Part shown: positions 1 to 7,700 of the stretch, one piece after another
Layout of the letters: the number at the start of each line of letters is the position of its first letter
Position numbering within the stretch: position 1 is the stretch's first letter
Source: Streptomyces sp. NRRL WC-3618
GTDB lineage: Bacteria; Actinomycetota; Actinomycetes; Streptomycetales; Streptomycetaceae
NCBI RefSeq assembly: GCF_001280005.1
Contig: NZ_LGDW01000101.1
Location: 1-11,737, forward strand
Length of the DNA: 11,737 bases
Reading direction: 5' to 3'
Notes under the pieces: generated by a model
Seen by the model: only the letters and a program-made list of their open reading frames with translations
Told to the model about the DNA's origin: nothing
Databases searched by the model: none
Translations under genes and position numbers: made by a program

Positions 1-150
1 CCCCTCCCCCGTCCCCTTCCCCTTGCCTTCCTCCTCCTTCTTGTTCTGCTGGTTCTTCTTATCGGTTTTATCGCCGTCGGGAAGGCCCTCCTGCGGGGGC
101 ATGTTTTCGGCCGGGGCGTCGTGATGGTCGTGGTCAGTGACGGCGGTCAC
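1..150 (-). CDS. N-terminus of second P-loop GTPase of the pair (partial)
   Basis: Only the first 50 codons are in the window; the gene continues past the left edge. It starts immediately after the upstream GTPase gene in the same direction. Two in-frame GTG codons are possible, at 159 (overlapping the upstream TGA as GTGA) and at 150. The AAGGAG at 167-162 lies 2 bases from the first and 11 from the second, so 150 is preferred. The visible part is a hydrophilic, charged leader: an His/Asp-rich start followed by Lys/Glu/Gln/Gly-rich low complexity, likely disordered. No catalytic domain is visible. Calling it a GTPase rests on knowledge that actinobacteria often carry two adjacent YfjP/dynamin-like GTPase genes, with the second having such a charged N-terminal tail. 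That is inference; the overlap or near-contact shows that the two are translated together. Confidence 0.5.
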   Translation of the reverse strand, partial: MTAVTDHDHHDAPAENMPPQEGLPDGDKTDKKNQQNKKEEEGKGKGTGEG

Positions 151-155
151 CGCGG

Positions 156-1775
156 TCACCTCTCCTTCTGCAGTACGGACAGCGCGGCGATGAGTTCGGC
201 CTGGGGCTCCGGTTGGACGTCGAGGGCGTCGAGCGGGGCGAGGCGGCGCTCGCGTTCGGTGTGCATGACCCGGTCCAGGTGGTCGGCGAGCAGCCGTCCG
301 CCGCGGTCGCGCAGCCTCAGGGCGCCGTGGGCTCCGATGCGCTCGGCGAGCCGCTCGCCCGCGGAGCGGGCCCGGCGGCCGCCCAGCAGTGCGGTGGCGA
401 CGAGCGCGGCGACCGCCTCGACGTCCGGAGCGGCACTGCGGTCGAGGGCGCGCAGTTCGTCCTCGGCGTACTCCTCCAACTCGCGCCGCCACCGCCGTAC
501 GGCCATCCCGATACGGTGTTCGACGCTCTCCTGGGACGGGTCTCGGCCCGTCAGTTCCGGGGCGGCCGCGGCGGGTTCGCGGCGCCAGGCGTCGTCGACG
601 CGTTCGTCGGCGGCGGTGACGGAGCAGAGCAGGAGGGCGCTGAGGCTCTCCACGAGGGCGTCGAGGAGTTCACCCGCGGAACAGTCGAGCGGGAAGGCAC
701 GCCACCGCTTCAACGCGTCCCCGGCGAGGACGGCGCCGGCCTGCAACCGCCCCCGTACGCGCGCGTGCTCGCTGTCGTAGGCCCCGTCGACGGCCGCGGT
801 GAGCCGCAGGGCCGCCGCATACTGCGCGGCGGCGGCGCCGGCCAGCTCGGGCATACGGGACTTGAGGGAGTCGAGGACGCCGTACGCCGTACGGGCCATG
901 GCGTGTTGGCGGCTGGCCGGGTCCTGCGCCTGCTGGGTGAGCCAGGCGCGCAGCGGCGCCACCGCGGTGGCCGGAAGGAGCCCACCGCCCCAGGCGGACT
1001 CCGGCAGTTCGGGCACGGTGAAGCGCGGTACGTCGCCGAGGCCCGACTTGGTGAGGAGGGCGCCGTACTGCCGGGACACCTCGGACACCACCTGGTGGGG
1101 CACCCGGTCGAGGACGGTGACCAGGGAGGCCTGGTACTCCTTGGCGGTGCGCAGGAGGTACCAGGGGACGGCGTCGGCGTACCGGGCGGCCGTGGTCACC
1201 ATGATCCAGATGTCGGCGGCGCAGATCAGTTCGGCCGCGAGGACGCGGTTGTCGGCGACGAGGGAGTCGACGTCGGGGGCGTCGAGGAGGGCGAGCCCGC
1301 GCGGCAGGCTCTCGGCGGTCTCGACGCGCAGCACGCGTGACCCGTCCTCGCCGGGGAGCAGCAGATCGTCGCCGGGGTCCTGTCCCGGTTCCTGGTGGGG
1401 CACCCACACGCGCGTGAGGTCGGGCAGTACCCGCATCCCGCTGAACCAGTGGTGGTCCTCGGGATGGCAGACCAGTACCGGCGTCCGGGTAGTGGGCCGC
1501 AGTACGCCGGCTTCGCTGACTCTGCGTCCCACAAGGGAGTTGACGAGGGTCGACTTGCCGGCCCCGGTGGACCCGCCGACCACCGCGAGCAGGGGTGCTT
1601 CGGGTTCTCTCAAGCGGGGCACCAAGTAGTCGTCGAGTTGCGCGAGCAGTTCGTCGCGGTTGGCACGCGCGCGTGGAGCCCCCGCCAGGGGCAGCGGGAA
1701 GCGTGCGGCGGCGACACGGTCGCGCAGGGCGGAGAGTGCGTCGAGCAGCTGAGGCCGTACGTCCAAGGTCACCAC
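156..1775 (-). CDS. Dynamin-like/YfjP-family P-loop GTPase
   Basis: A protein of about 539 residues if translation begins at GTG 1775. The G1/Walker A motif is clear ([10 protein letters not shown], around residues 67-76) and is followed by a switch-like RPTTRTP segment and a G3-like LLDAPDVDS (around 163-171). The G4 position reads TVLDRV rather than NKxD, so guanine specificity is not certain. After the G domain the sequence is Ala/Leu/Arg-rich, predicted helical, as in dynamin-like and YfjP proteins. I see no transmembrane segment. An ATG at 1814 and another at 1922 are in frame, but the extra N-terminus looks non-coding. A promoter-like pair (TTCAAA, 17 bp, CATTCT) ends six bases before GTG 1775, which favours a leaderless start there. 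It is cotranscribed with the next gene at 150. The role is unknown; membrane remodelling or ribosome-associated GTPase work are both possible. Confidence 0.85.
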   Translation of the reverse strand: MVTLDVRPQLLDALSALRDRVAAARFPLPLAGAPRARANRDELLAQLDDYLVPRLREPEAPLLAVVGGSTGAGKSTLVNSLVGRRVSEAGVLRPTTRTPVLVCHPEDHHWFSGMRVLPDLTRVWVPHQEPGQDPGDDLLLPGEDGSRVLRVETAESLPRGLALLDAPDVDSLVADNRVLAAELICAADIWIMVTTAARYADAVPWYLLRTAKEYQASLVTVLDRVPHQVVSEVSRQYGALLTKSGLGDVPRFTVPELPESAWGGGLLPATAVAPLRAWLTQQAQDPASRQHAMARTAYGVLDSLKSRMPELAGAAAAQYAAALRLTAAVDGAYDSEHARVRGRLQAGAVLAGDALKRWRAFPLDCSAGELLDALVESLSALLLCSVTAADERVDDAWRREPAAAAPELTGRDPSQESVEHRIGMAVRRWRRELEEYAEDELRALDRSAAPDVEAVAALVATALLGGRRARSAGERLAERIGAHGALRLRDRGGRLLADHLDRVMHTERERRLAPLDALDVQPEPQAELIAALSVLQKER

Positions 1776-1810
1776 ATGTGAAGAATGCCCAATTTTAGGG
1801 GAATTTTGAA
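1776..1810 (-). promoter_or_regulatory. Candidate leaderless promoter of the GTPase unit
   Basis: On the minus strand TTCAAA (1810-1805) is separated by 17 bp from CATTCT (1787-1782), and GTG 1775 begins six bases later. The stretch is unusually AT-rich for this DNA, and no Shine-Dalgarno sequence precedes the GTG. The hexamers are imperfect matches to a housekeeping sigma consensus. Confidence 0.4.
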
Positions 1811-2098
1811 GCATATAGGCATGCCTGCGCGCCGACAGAACACAAGGGACGGAAGGGACGACTGGGACGCAGGCAGAGGCCAGGCATAACGAGTGCACAA
1901 CACCCGATGCGCGAGAGGGCAAAAGCGGTGCACGATTCGTACCTGCCTGCGATTATCAGGACCGCTTCACTGAACCTCCACATTGAGCCACGGAGGCGAA
2001 GCAACCAGGACAAGGACCCGGGAGCCCTATCCTTGTCTGCGGCAACGTCAAGGACCCGGCCCACACCCGGGCCACCACGACCGAGGCCACCACACCCG
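1811..2098. other. Gene-free spacer between GTPase promoter and tRNA-Arg
   Basis: I see no convincing gene here; open frames in both directions lack family resemblance. It should hold the tRNA promoter. A TATCCT at 2028-2033 is a possible -10 element about 65 bases before the tRNA, but no good -35 stands in front of it. Two GTGCAC palindromes (1893-1898 and 1929-1934) lie 36 bp apart and have no evident role. Confidence 0.5.
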
Positions 2099-2171
2099 GC
2101 CCCCGTAGCTCAGTGGATAGAGCAGGCGCCTTCTAAGCGCTTGGCCGCAGGTTCGAGTCCTGCCGGGGGCG
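2099..2171 (+). tRNA. tRNA-Arg, anticodon TCT
   Basis: A complete cloverleaf can be drawn. The acceptor GCCCCCG (2099-2105) pairs with CGGGGGC (2164-2170). The D stem is GCTC/GAGC. The anticodon stem GGCGC/GCGCT encloses loop CTTCTAA with anticodon TCT at 2132-2134, reading AGA codons. The T arm is GCAGG-TTCGAGT-CCTGC. The discriminator base is G2171 and the CCA end is not encoded. AGA is a very rare codon in such GC-rich genomes. The debris of two truncated genes directly downstream suggests this tRNA has served as an integration or rearrangement point, but no second copy of its 3' end is seen in the window. Confidence 0.95.
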
Positions 2172-2178
2172 CATACAG

Positions 2179-2212
2179 CCTCTCACCTGCGGAAACGCGT
2201 GAGGGGCTCTTT
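2179..2212 (+). terminator. Terminator-like hairpin after tRNA-Arg
   Basis: CCTCTCAC (2179-2186) pairs with GTGAGGGG (2199-2206) with one G-T wobble. Beyond a two-base bulge, GCG/CGC closes a GAAA tetraloop (2192-2195). A short pyrimidine/T tract (CTCTTTC) follows. It starts eight bases after the tRNA, as expected for 3' processing and termination. Confidence 0.65.
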
Positions 2213-2307
2213 CATGTCCGGATGCACATCGCTCTCTGAGCAAGCGCCTTCACCTGTCCACGGTCGCGAGCACAAGCGGCGGCTGCGTCACGGCGGCAAC
2301 AGCTCAG

Positions 2308-2684
2308 GGCCTGCTCGACACCAACATCATGATCCTGCGCAAGTGGATCAACGCCGACGAGCTGCCCGCCGAGATGGCCATCAGTACCATCACCCTCGCG
2401 GAACTCTCCGCAGGCCCCCACCAGGTGCGTGGCGGCGAGCAGAGCGACTACGACGAATACGCCGAGCGGGCCCGCCGCGTGGACGTACTGCAGCGCGCCG
2501 AGAACGAATTCGACCCGATCCCCTTCGATGTGGAGGCGGCCCGTATCTACGGCAGAATCTGCGCCGCCATCGTCTCGGCAGGCCGAAAGCCCCGTCGCCG
2601 TGTAGCCGACCTGATGATCGCCGCCATCGCGGCCGCCGAAGAACTCCCCCTCTTCACCACCAACCCCGATGACTTCAAGGGTCT
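2308..2684 (+). pseudogene. Truncated VapC-like PIN-domain toxin
   Basis: The frame encodes a recognisable PIN ribonuclease core: LLDTN with the first acidic residue (codon at 2317), TLAELSAG with the second, VADLMIAAIA with the third, and the closing FTTNPDDF. In VapC toxins these acidic side chains bind metal for RNA cleavage. The gene has lost its head: the frame is open from 2203, but no ATG, GTG or TTG occurs before ATG 2329, which lies after the first catalytic Asp. It also has lost its tail. After DDFKGL at about 2684 the usual last strand is replaced by sequence belonging to a different gene in another frame, and the reading frame runs on without homology to about 3177. No VapB-like antitoxin is visible upstream. 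It is probably non-functional; a CTG start at 2311 cannot be excluded but would lack a ribosome site. Confidence 0.75.
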
Positions 2685-2687
2685 GCC

Positions 2688-2951
2688 TGGTCCGCCTGCG
2701 TCGATCCCTCAGGTGTGGGCCCGCGGCTGTACTTCCAGCGTGTCCCCGAGGGGAAGGCCGTCAAGAACCGGGTGCATCTTGATGTGCGGGTCGGCACCAG
2801 ACTCGTGGGGGAAGAGCGCCTCGGCGCCCTTGAGGCGGAATGCGCACGACTGGTCCCGCTCGGTGCGGTGCACGTGCGCACGCTGTACGACGGCAATGAT
2901 TCGTGCATCCCGATGCTGGACATCGAGGGCAACGAGTTCTGCATCGACTGA
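2688..2951 (+). pseudogene. C-terminal remnant of a VOC/glyoxalase-like protein
   Basis: In this frame the product reads VDPSGVGPRLYFQ-RVPEG-KNRVHLDVRVG and ends with DIEGNEFCID then TGA (2949-2951). The DP-G, P-LYFQ-VPEGK-KNR-HLD signature and the final D-EGNEFC are characteristic of the C-terminal half of actinobacterial glyoxalase-like VOC proteins. The conserved H and the E of EGNEFC correspond to metal-site positions of the fold. The N-terminal beta-alpha-beta-beta-beta module is missing. The frame opens only after TGA 2670-2672, inside the PIN remnant, so the junction lies between 2673 and about 2697. A GTG at 2715 would give 78 residues, but no Shine-Dalgarno precedes it and half a domain would be made. 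Treated as debris fused to the PIN remnant by deletion or recombination. Confidence 0.7.
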
Positions 2952-3161
2952 GGGGCCGCGAACGTACCTTCGCCCTGTTCCCGCAGTGACGCGGGGCTGG
3001 ACCGACTCTGTCGCGACCAGTTCAGCGGTCCGGCTCTTCGCGGGCTCTGAATCGTCAGGTGGATCCGCCAATGGACAACCTGAAGTTGGGCACTCCGGCC
3101 CCCCGTGCGAGGCGGCGGGGTTCGATCCTTCCCATCCCGTCGGTGTGACTCTCCGGCGGCC

Positions 3162-3173
3162 TACGCTGAACGT
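3162..3173 (+). promoter_or_regulatory. -10-like element for leaderless methyltransferase
   Basis: TACGCT (3162-3167) is followed by six bases and then ATG 3174, the spacing expected if transcription starts on the A of the start codon. No Shine-Dalgarno is present. No convincing -35 hexamer is seen 16-18 bp upstream. Confidence 0.35.
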
Positions 3174-4034
3174 ATGACTGATGCGGCAGGACGGGTCGAG
3201 CCGTCCGGGGTGTGGGCCACAGCCGTGGGTGTGGCCCGGGTGAGGGCGATGGAGACGGCGCGTGAGCAGCCGCTGTTCCGGGATCAGCTGGCGCTGGCCT
3301 TCGCCACGGCCGGCGGGCTCGGGCCCGGGTCGCCGCCGGCCCCGCTCGCTGACGAGGCGGCCCGGCGCCGTCGGCTCGGTGTGGCCTTCTCGATCGTCAT
3401 CCGGACGAAGTTCCTGGACGACCTGCTGGACCGGGCGGTCGCGTCCGGCGTCCGGCAGGTCGTGCTGCTCGGAGCCGGGATGGACAGCAGGGCCTTCCGG
3501 ATGGACTGGCCTGCGGGGACCCGGCTGTTCGAGGTCGACACGGCCGAACCGCTGGGCTTCAAGGCCTCGGTGCTGCGTCAGGAGCGGGCCGTTCCGCGCT
3601 GCGAGCGGATCACCGTCCCGGTCGACCTGCGCGAGGACTGGCCCGGTGCCCTGGTCGCGGCCGGGCACGATCCGGCGCAGCCGACGGTGTGGATCGCCGA
3701 GGGACTGCTGATCTATCTGCCCGAGGACGCGGTGCAGTCGCTGCTCGAACGGGTCGGCGTGCTCTCCGCTGCGGGCAGCAGGATGGGGCTGACACTGGGC
3801 TCGCGCGGTGTGGTCGAACGCTTCCGCCAGGACGCCGCTCCGGGATCGGCGGCGTCGATGTGGGTCTCGGAGATGCCGGAGGACACGGTCGGCTGGCTGG
3901 AAGGCCTCGGGTGGGAGGCGGAGACTTTCACCCTGCGTGAGCGCGCCGAGGCCTACGGGCGTCCGGTGCTCACCCCGGCGCAGTATGACGAGGGCGCCGG
4001 CGGACTGGTCTCGGCGGTGCGGGCGGCGCATTGA
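3174..4034 (+). CDS. Class I SAM-dependent methyltransferase (PPM1/LCMT-like)
   Basis: A protein of 286 residues, typical of the actinobacterial leucine carboxyl methyltransferase-like family (Pfam LCM, TIGR00027 type). Visible hallmarks are the N-terminal TA-GVA-VRAMET segment and the SAM-binding loop VVLLGAGMDSRAFRM (around 96-110). Then come LFEVD with the acidic ribose-binding position (around 118-122), PVDLRED (149-155) and EGLLIYLPEDAV (176-187). The protein is soluble, with no signal peptide. ATG 3174 is preferred to an upstream in-frame GTG at 3105, because family similarity begins at MTDAAGRV and a -10-like TACGCT lies six bases upstream. The substrate cannot be told from sequence; members often carry out O-methylation in secondary metabolism or modify unknown small molecules. 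It stands alone between the pseudogene debris and the Nudix gene. Confidence 0.88.
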   Translation: MTDAAGRVEPSGVWATAVGVARVRAMETAREQPLFRDQLALAFATAGGLGPGSPPAPLADEAARRRRLGVAFSIVIRTKFLDDLLDRAVASGVRQVVLLGAGMDSRAFRMDWPAGTRLFEVDTAEPLGFKASVLRQERAVPRCERITVPVDLREDWPGALVAAGHDPAQPTVWIAEGLLIYLPEDAVQSLLERVGVLSAAGSRMGLTLGSRGVVERFRQDAAPGSAASMWVSEMPEDTVGWLEGLGWEAETFTLRERAEAYGRPVLTPAQYDEGAGGLVSAVRAAH

Positions 4035-4241
4035 GCACGGCAGGCAAAGGAGCACTGCCCAGTCGTCCAGGAGCCCTTGGACGGGAGCCCGGTCTCCTCG
4101 GCTGAGCGGAACTCATCGCTGCCTTACGGAGGTTCGAGTAGATCTCGCCGAGGAAACAACGCGTGACGCTGACGCGAGATCCCGGAAACCAGCCGTTCAC
4201 GGCACGCGGGGCTTGCGGGAATCAAGCAGTCTGAATCCGGG
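4035..4241. other. Intergenic spacer between methyltransferase and hairpin
   Basis: I see no gene. A seven-base inverted repeat GATCTCG (4141-4147)/CGAGATC (4175-4181) encloses 27 bases. A short minus-strand frame (about 4100-4200) has no recognisable family. No obvious terminator with a T tract follows the methyltransferase stop. Confidence 0.4.
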
Positions 4242-4275
4242 CGCCGGGCGGCGAGGGGAACCTCACCGCCCGGCG
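4242..4275. repeat. Strong inverted repeat / GNRA-capped hairpin
   Basis: CGCCGGGCGG (4242-4251) pairs perfectly with CCGCCCGGCG (4266-4275). After one C/A mismatch, GAGG (4253-4256) pairs with CCTC (4261-4264), closing a GGAA tetraloop (4257-4260). That gives 14 pairs in 34 bases. There is no T tract on either strand. It ends 44 bases before the Nudix ATG. It could be a transcription barrier between the two genes, an RNA stability element, or a regulatory hairpin. Confidence 0.7.
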
Positions 4276-4306
4276 TCTCCTCCCCGAGGCGCTCGGTGCC
4301 CTCCGA

Positions 4307-4319
4307 TACCGTCCTGGCC
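4307..4319 (+). promoter_or_regulatory. Possible -10 element for leaderless Nudix gene
   Basis: TACCGT (4307-4312) lies seven bases before ATG 4320, and no Shine-Dalgarno is present. No matching -35 element is seen. Confidence 0.25.
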
Positions 4320-4727
4320 ATGGCGATTGGCGACGGTGTGCCGGAGAAGGTGGCGTGGGTCCTCGTTCGGGACGGGCGGGTGTTGGTGACGCGTAGTCAC
4401 GGCAGGGATCGCTTCTACCTCCCGGGCGGTCATCGTGAGCCCGGCGAGTCCGACGGCGAGACCCTCGTGCGAGAGATCGACGAGGAGCTGCGGGCGGTGA
4501 TCGACCCCGGTTCGATGGTGCACGTCGGGACTTTCGAGATCGGCGAGGGTCATCCGGAGCACGGCCTCTTCCGGATGATCTGTTACACCGCCGATCACCG
4601 CGGTGAGCTGATCCCGGCGCGGGAGATCGCCGAGAAGGCGTGGTTCCGCCACGCCGATCGGGGCCGGGTCTCGGCCGTCGACGCGATGGTCTTCGACGCG
4701 CTTCACGAGGCCGGGCGGCTTTCCTGA
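4320..4727 (+). CDS. Nudix hydrolase
   Basis: A protein of 135 residues, the usual length of a single Nudix domain. The Nudix box spans about residues 37-59: G37 and E43 are in the right places, followed by REIDEE with the catalytic Glu residues at 52, 55 and 56. The glycine expected after EEx is Arg (EELRAVI). Upstream strands WVLVRDGRVLVTRS and the FYLPGGHREPGE lead-in are typical. Such enzymes hydrolyse nucleoside diphosphates linked to another moiety; the substrate cannot be inferred. ATG 4320 is chosen because the fold begins at VAWVLV just after it. A GTG at 4296 would add eight residues without support. It converges with the beta-helix/AAA gene, with 16 bp between the stop codons. Confidence 0.88.
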   Translation: MAIGDGVPEKVAWVLVRDGRVLVTRSHGRDRFYLPGGHREPGESDGETLVREIDEELRAVIDPGSMVHVGTFEIGEGHPEHGLFRMICYTADHRGELIPAREIAEKAWFRHADRGRVSAVDAMVFDALHEAGRLS

Positions 4728-4743
4728 TCCCATGATCCGGCGG

Positions 4744-7700
4744 TCAGTGTGTGGCGCGGGGAGTCGGGGTCGTGGGGAGGTCCTCCGGGAGGAGCATGCG
4801 GAGGTCGTCCAGGCCGGGGGCCTGGAGGGCGCCTATGCGGCCCGCCTGGCGGGTCATCATCGTCTCCAGGATCTGGCGGGCCGTACGGGCGTTGCCGAAC
4901 GAGCGGTCCCGGGGGAGGGAGTCGACGTAGGCGCGGAGGTCGGTGAGGGCCTCGGGGGTGCAGTCGTAGCCGTAGCCGGTGGCGGTCCGGGCGAGGATGT
5001 CGAGGAGTTCGTCGGTGGTGTAGTTCTCGAACTCCACGGTCCGGGAGAAGCGCGAGGCCAGGCCCGGGTTGGAGGCGAGGAAGCGGCCCATTTCGTGCGT
5101 GTAGCCGGCGGCGATCACCACTACCTCGTCTCGGTGGTCCTCCATCAGCTTCAGCAGGGTGTCCACCGCCTCCCGGCCGAAGTCGGAGGTCGCTCCCTCG
5201 GGCGTGAGCGTGTACGCCTCGTCGATGAACAGCACACCGCCCATCGCCTGTTCGAACGCGTCCTTGGTGAGCTGCGCCGTGTGGCCCACGTAGCGGCCCA
5301 CCAGGTCGGCGCGGGCCACCTCGACGAGCTGGCCCTTGGGCAGGACGCCGAGGGAGCGCAGCAGGTCCGCGTAGAGGCGGGCGACGGTCGTCTTGCCGGT
5401 GCCGGGCGGGCCGGAGAAGATCAGGTGCTGGCTGATCTTCGGGGTGGGCAGGCCGGCCGCCTGTCGTTGGCGGGTGGCGGTGAGGAGGTTGACCAGGGCC
5501 GTCACCTCGTTCTTGACCGCGCTCAGGCCGACCATCGCGTGCAGTTCGGCGAGCAGTTCCTCGGCGCCGGGGGCGCCGTCGGCCTTGGCGGCCGAGGTGT
5601 CGGCGACGTCCTCGGGCAGCAGCAGGGTCAGGTCGCTCTCGGCGGGGTTGGGCATGGTGCTGAGGCGGTGCGCCTGGCGGTCGACCATCTCCTCGAACAC
5701 CTTGCGGGCGGCGCGGCCGTTACCGAACGTGGCGTCTCTCGGCATCCGCTCGTAGTGCCGGGCGAGCGCGTCCAGGGTGCCGGGGTCCAGCTCGTAGCGG
5801 TGGCCCGCGCACATGTTCTCGGTGATCGTCACCAGCTCCTCGACCGAGTAGTTGGCGAACTCCACGGTCCGGGTGAAGCGGGAGGCCAGGCCCGGGTTGG
5901 AGCTGAGGAACGCGCCCATCTCGTCGGTGTAGCCGGCGGCGATGACGACGACCTCGTCCCGGTGGTCCTCCATCAGCTTCAGCAGGGTGTCGACCGCCTC
6001 CCGGCCGAAGTCGGCGCCGGAGCCCTTGCTGTCGGACAGGAGGGTGTACGCCTCGTCGACGAACAGCACACCGCCGAGGGCGTCGTTGAACGCCTCCATG
6101 GTCTTGATCGCCGTACCGCCGATGACCTGGGCGACGAGGTCGGCGCGGGAGACCTCGACGAGGTGTCCGGAGCGCAGCACGCCCAGTTCCGCGAGGATGC
6201 CGCCGTAGAGGCGGGCCACGGTGGTCTTGCCGGTGCCGGGCGGGCCGGAGAAGACGAGGTGGCGGCTCATCGGCGGGACGGGCATGCCGAGTTGGGCGCG
6301 GCGCTGGGAGAGCTGGTTGAGGTTGACGAGGGTCCGTACCTGGTGCTTGACGTCGGCGAGGCCGACCAGGGACTCCAGTTCCGCCAGCGGGCCCTGGGGG
6401 GTCTGGCCCTGTTCGCCGCCCGTCGAGGCCGCCGCGGCGTCGGGGGGAAGCGTGTCGCCCCAGGCGTCCGGTGCGGCGTTGCCGGCGCTGTTCAGGTCCT
6501 CCACGGTGAGCCGGTCGCCGGCGCGGGTCTGCTTGAGGCCCGCGCCGCGGTTGTCGCGTACGGTGCAGCCGGTCACGGTGACCGGTTCGGAGCTGTCGAT
6601 CCGGATGCCGTCGCCGACGCCGCCGGTGATCTGGCAGCCGGTGAGGGCGGCCCGGCCGCCGTTCGACACCAGGACGCCGTGTGCGCCGCAGTCGGTGATG
6701 TGGGTGCGCAGGACGCTCAGTTCACCGCCGGTCTCGACGACGAGGCCGGACGCGCGGCCGGACTGCACCGAGCAGTCGCGGAGGGTGCCCATGCCCGCCG
6801 CGCCCACGGAGACGGTGGCGTCGGCGGCTTCGCGCATGACCGTGTCGCGTACCTCGGGCCTGCCGCCGGAGGCGATGCGCAGTGCGGCGCCGCCCGCGCG
6901 GTCGATCTCGCAGTGCTCCAGGCGTCCGCGCCCGTCCTCGACGACCTCGATGCCGTGGCCGCCGGGGTCGCTGATCCGGGCGCGGAGCACCAGCGGGTTG
7001 GCGCCGGCCCGGATCCGGATGCCGACGGCGGTCGCGTCGGAGACCACCAGCCCGTCGAACTCCGGCGACGACTCGTCCTCCAGCAGTACGGCGCAGTTCT
7101 TGTCGGCGCAGTCGCGCACCGCCGTGCCGGTGAGGGTGGGTGAGCTGGAGCCGATCACCCGGATCGCGGGCGCGGCGGCGTGGTCGAACTCGCAGTCCCG
7201 GAAGGTGCCCCGGGAGCGTTCGGTGACGGCGAGTCCGCTGCCCTTGGTGCGGGCGGTGCGGCAGCGCACCAGTTCGGGGTCGGCGCTGTCGGCGAGCATG
7301 ATGCCGGGGCCGGCGGTGTCGAGGACGGTGACCTGCTCCAGGACCGGGCGGGAGCTGCTGGTGACGTAGACGCCGACCGAGGTGTCGTGCACGGTGGTGC
7401 GGACGATCCGGGTGCCGCTGCTGCCCTCGAGGGCGATGGCCGGCTTGTCGGTGGCGGAGATGTCGCAGTCCTCCACCAGGCCCTGTGCGGTGCCGCTGGC
7501 CAGGACTCCGTTGGCGCGGGCGTCCCGCAGCCGGCAGTCCCGTACGGTCGTACGGGCGTCCTCGCCGATGACGACCGAGGACGTGCCGGTGTTCTCGATG
7601 AGGCAGCCCTCGATGACGCTGCCGGTGGACGCCGCGTCCACGACTCCGGCGCCCTTGGGGTTGCTGACCCGGCAGTCGCGCATGGCCAGGGAGCCGGATT

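Noticed and set aside
1776..1922. Longer GTPase N-terminus from ATG 1922 or ATG 1814
   Set aside because: The extra residues look non-coding and the AT-rich stretch reads better as a promoter. Family-like sequence starts at [10 protein letters not shown].
1795..2239. Small open frames in both directions around the tRNA
   Set aside because: They run through the tRNA or the promoter region, lack ribosome sites and have no family resemblance.
3112..3134. Possible tRNA remnant: GGTTCGATCC resembling a T arm
   Set aside because: The flanking stem pairs poorly and no acceptor or anticodon stem can be drawn. It does not match the tRNA-Arg 3' end, so it is not an attachment-site copy.
2709..4055. 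Minus-strand open frame of 448 codons
   Set aside because: It lies opposite the methyltransferase and VOC remnant and crosses unrelated genes. Its composition is His/Arg/Pro-rich.
3970..4200. Short minus-strand frame with a plausible-looking N-terminus
   Set aside because: No recognisable family, no ribosome site, and it overlaps the end of the methyltransferase gene.
4732..7143. Long plus-strand open frame of 803 codons opposite the AAA gene
   Set aside because: It is the antisense shadow of a gene with clear AAA+ and beta-helix motifs. Its product is Gly/Val/Ala/Arg-rich without domains.
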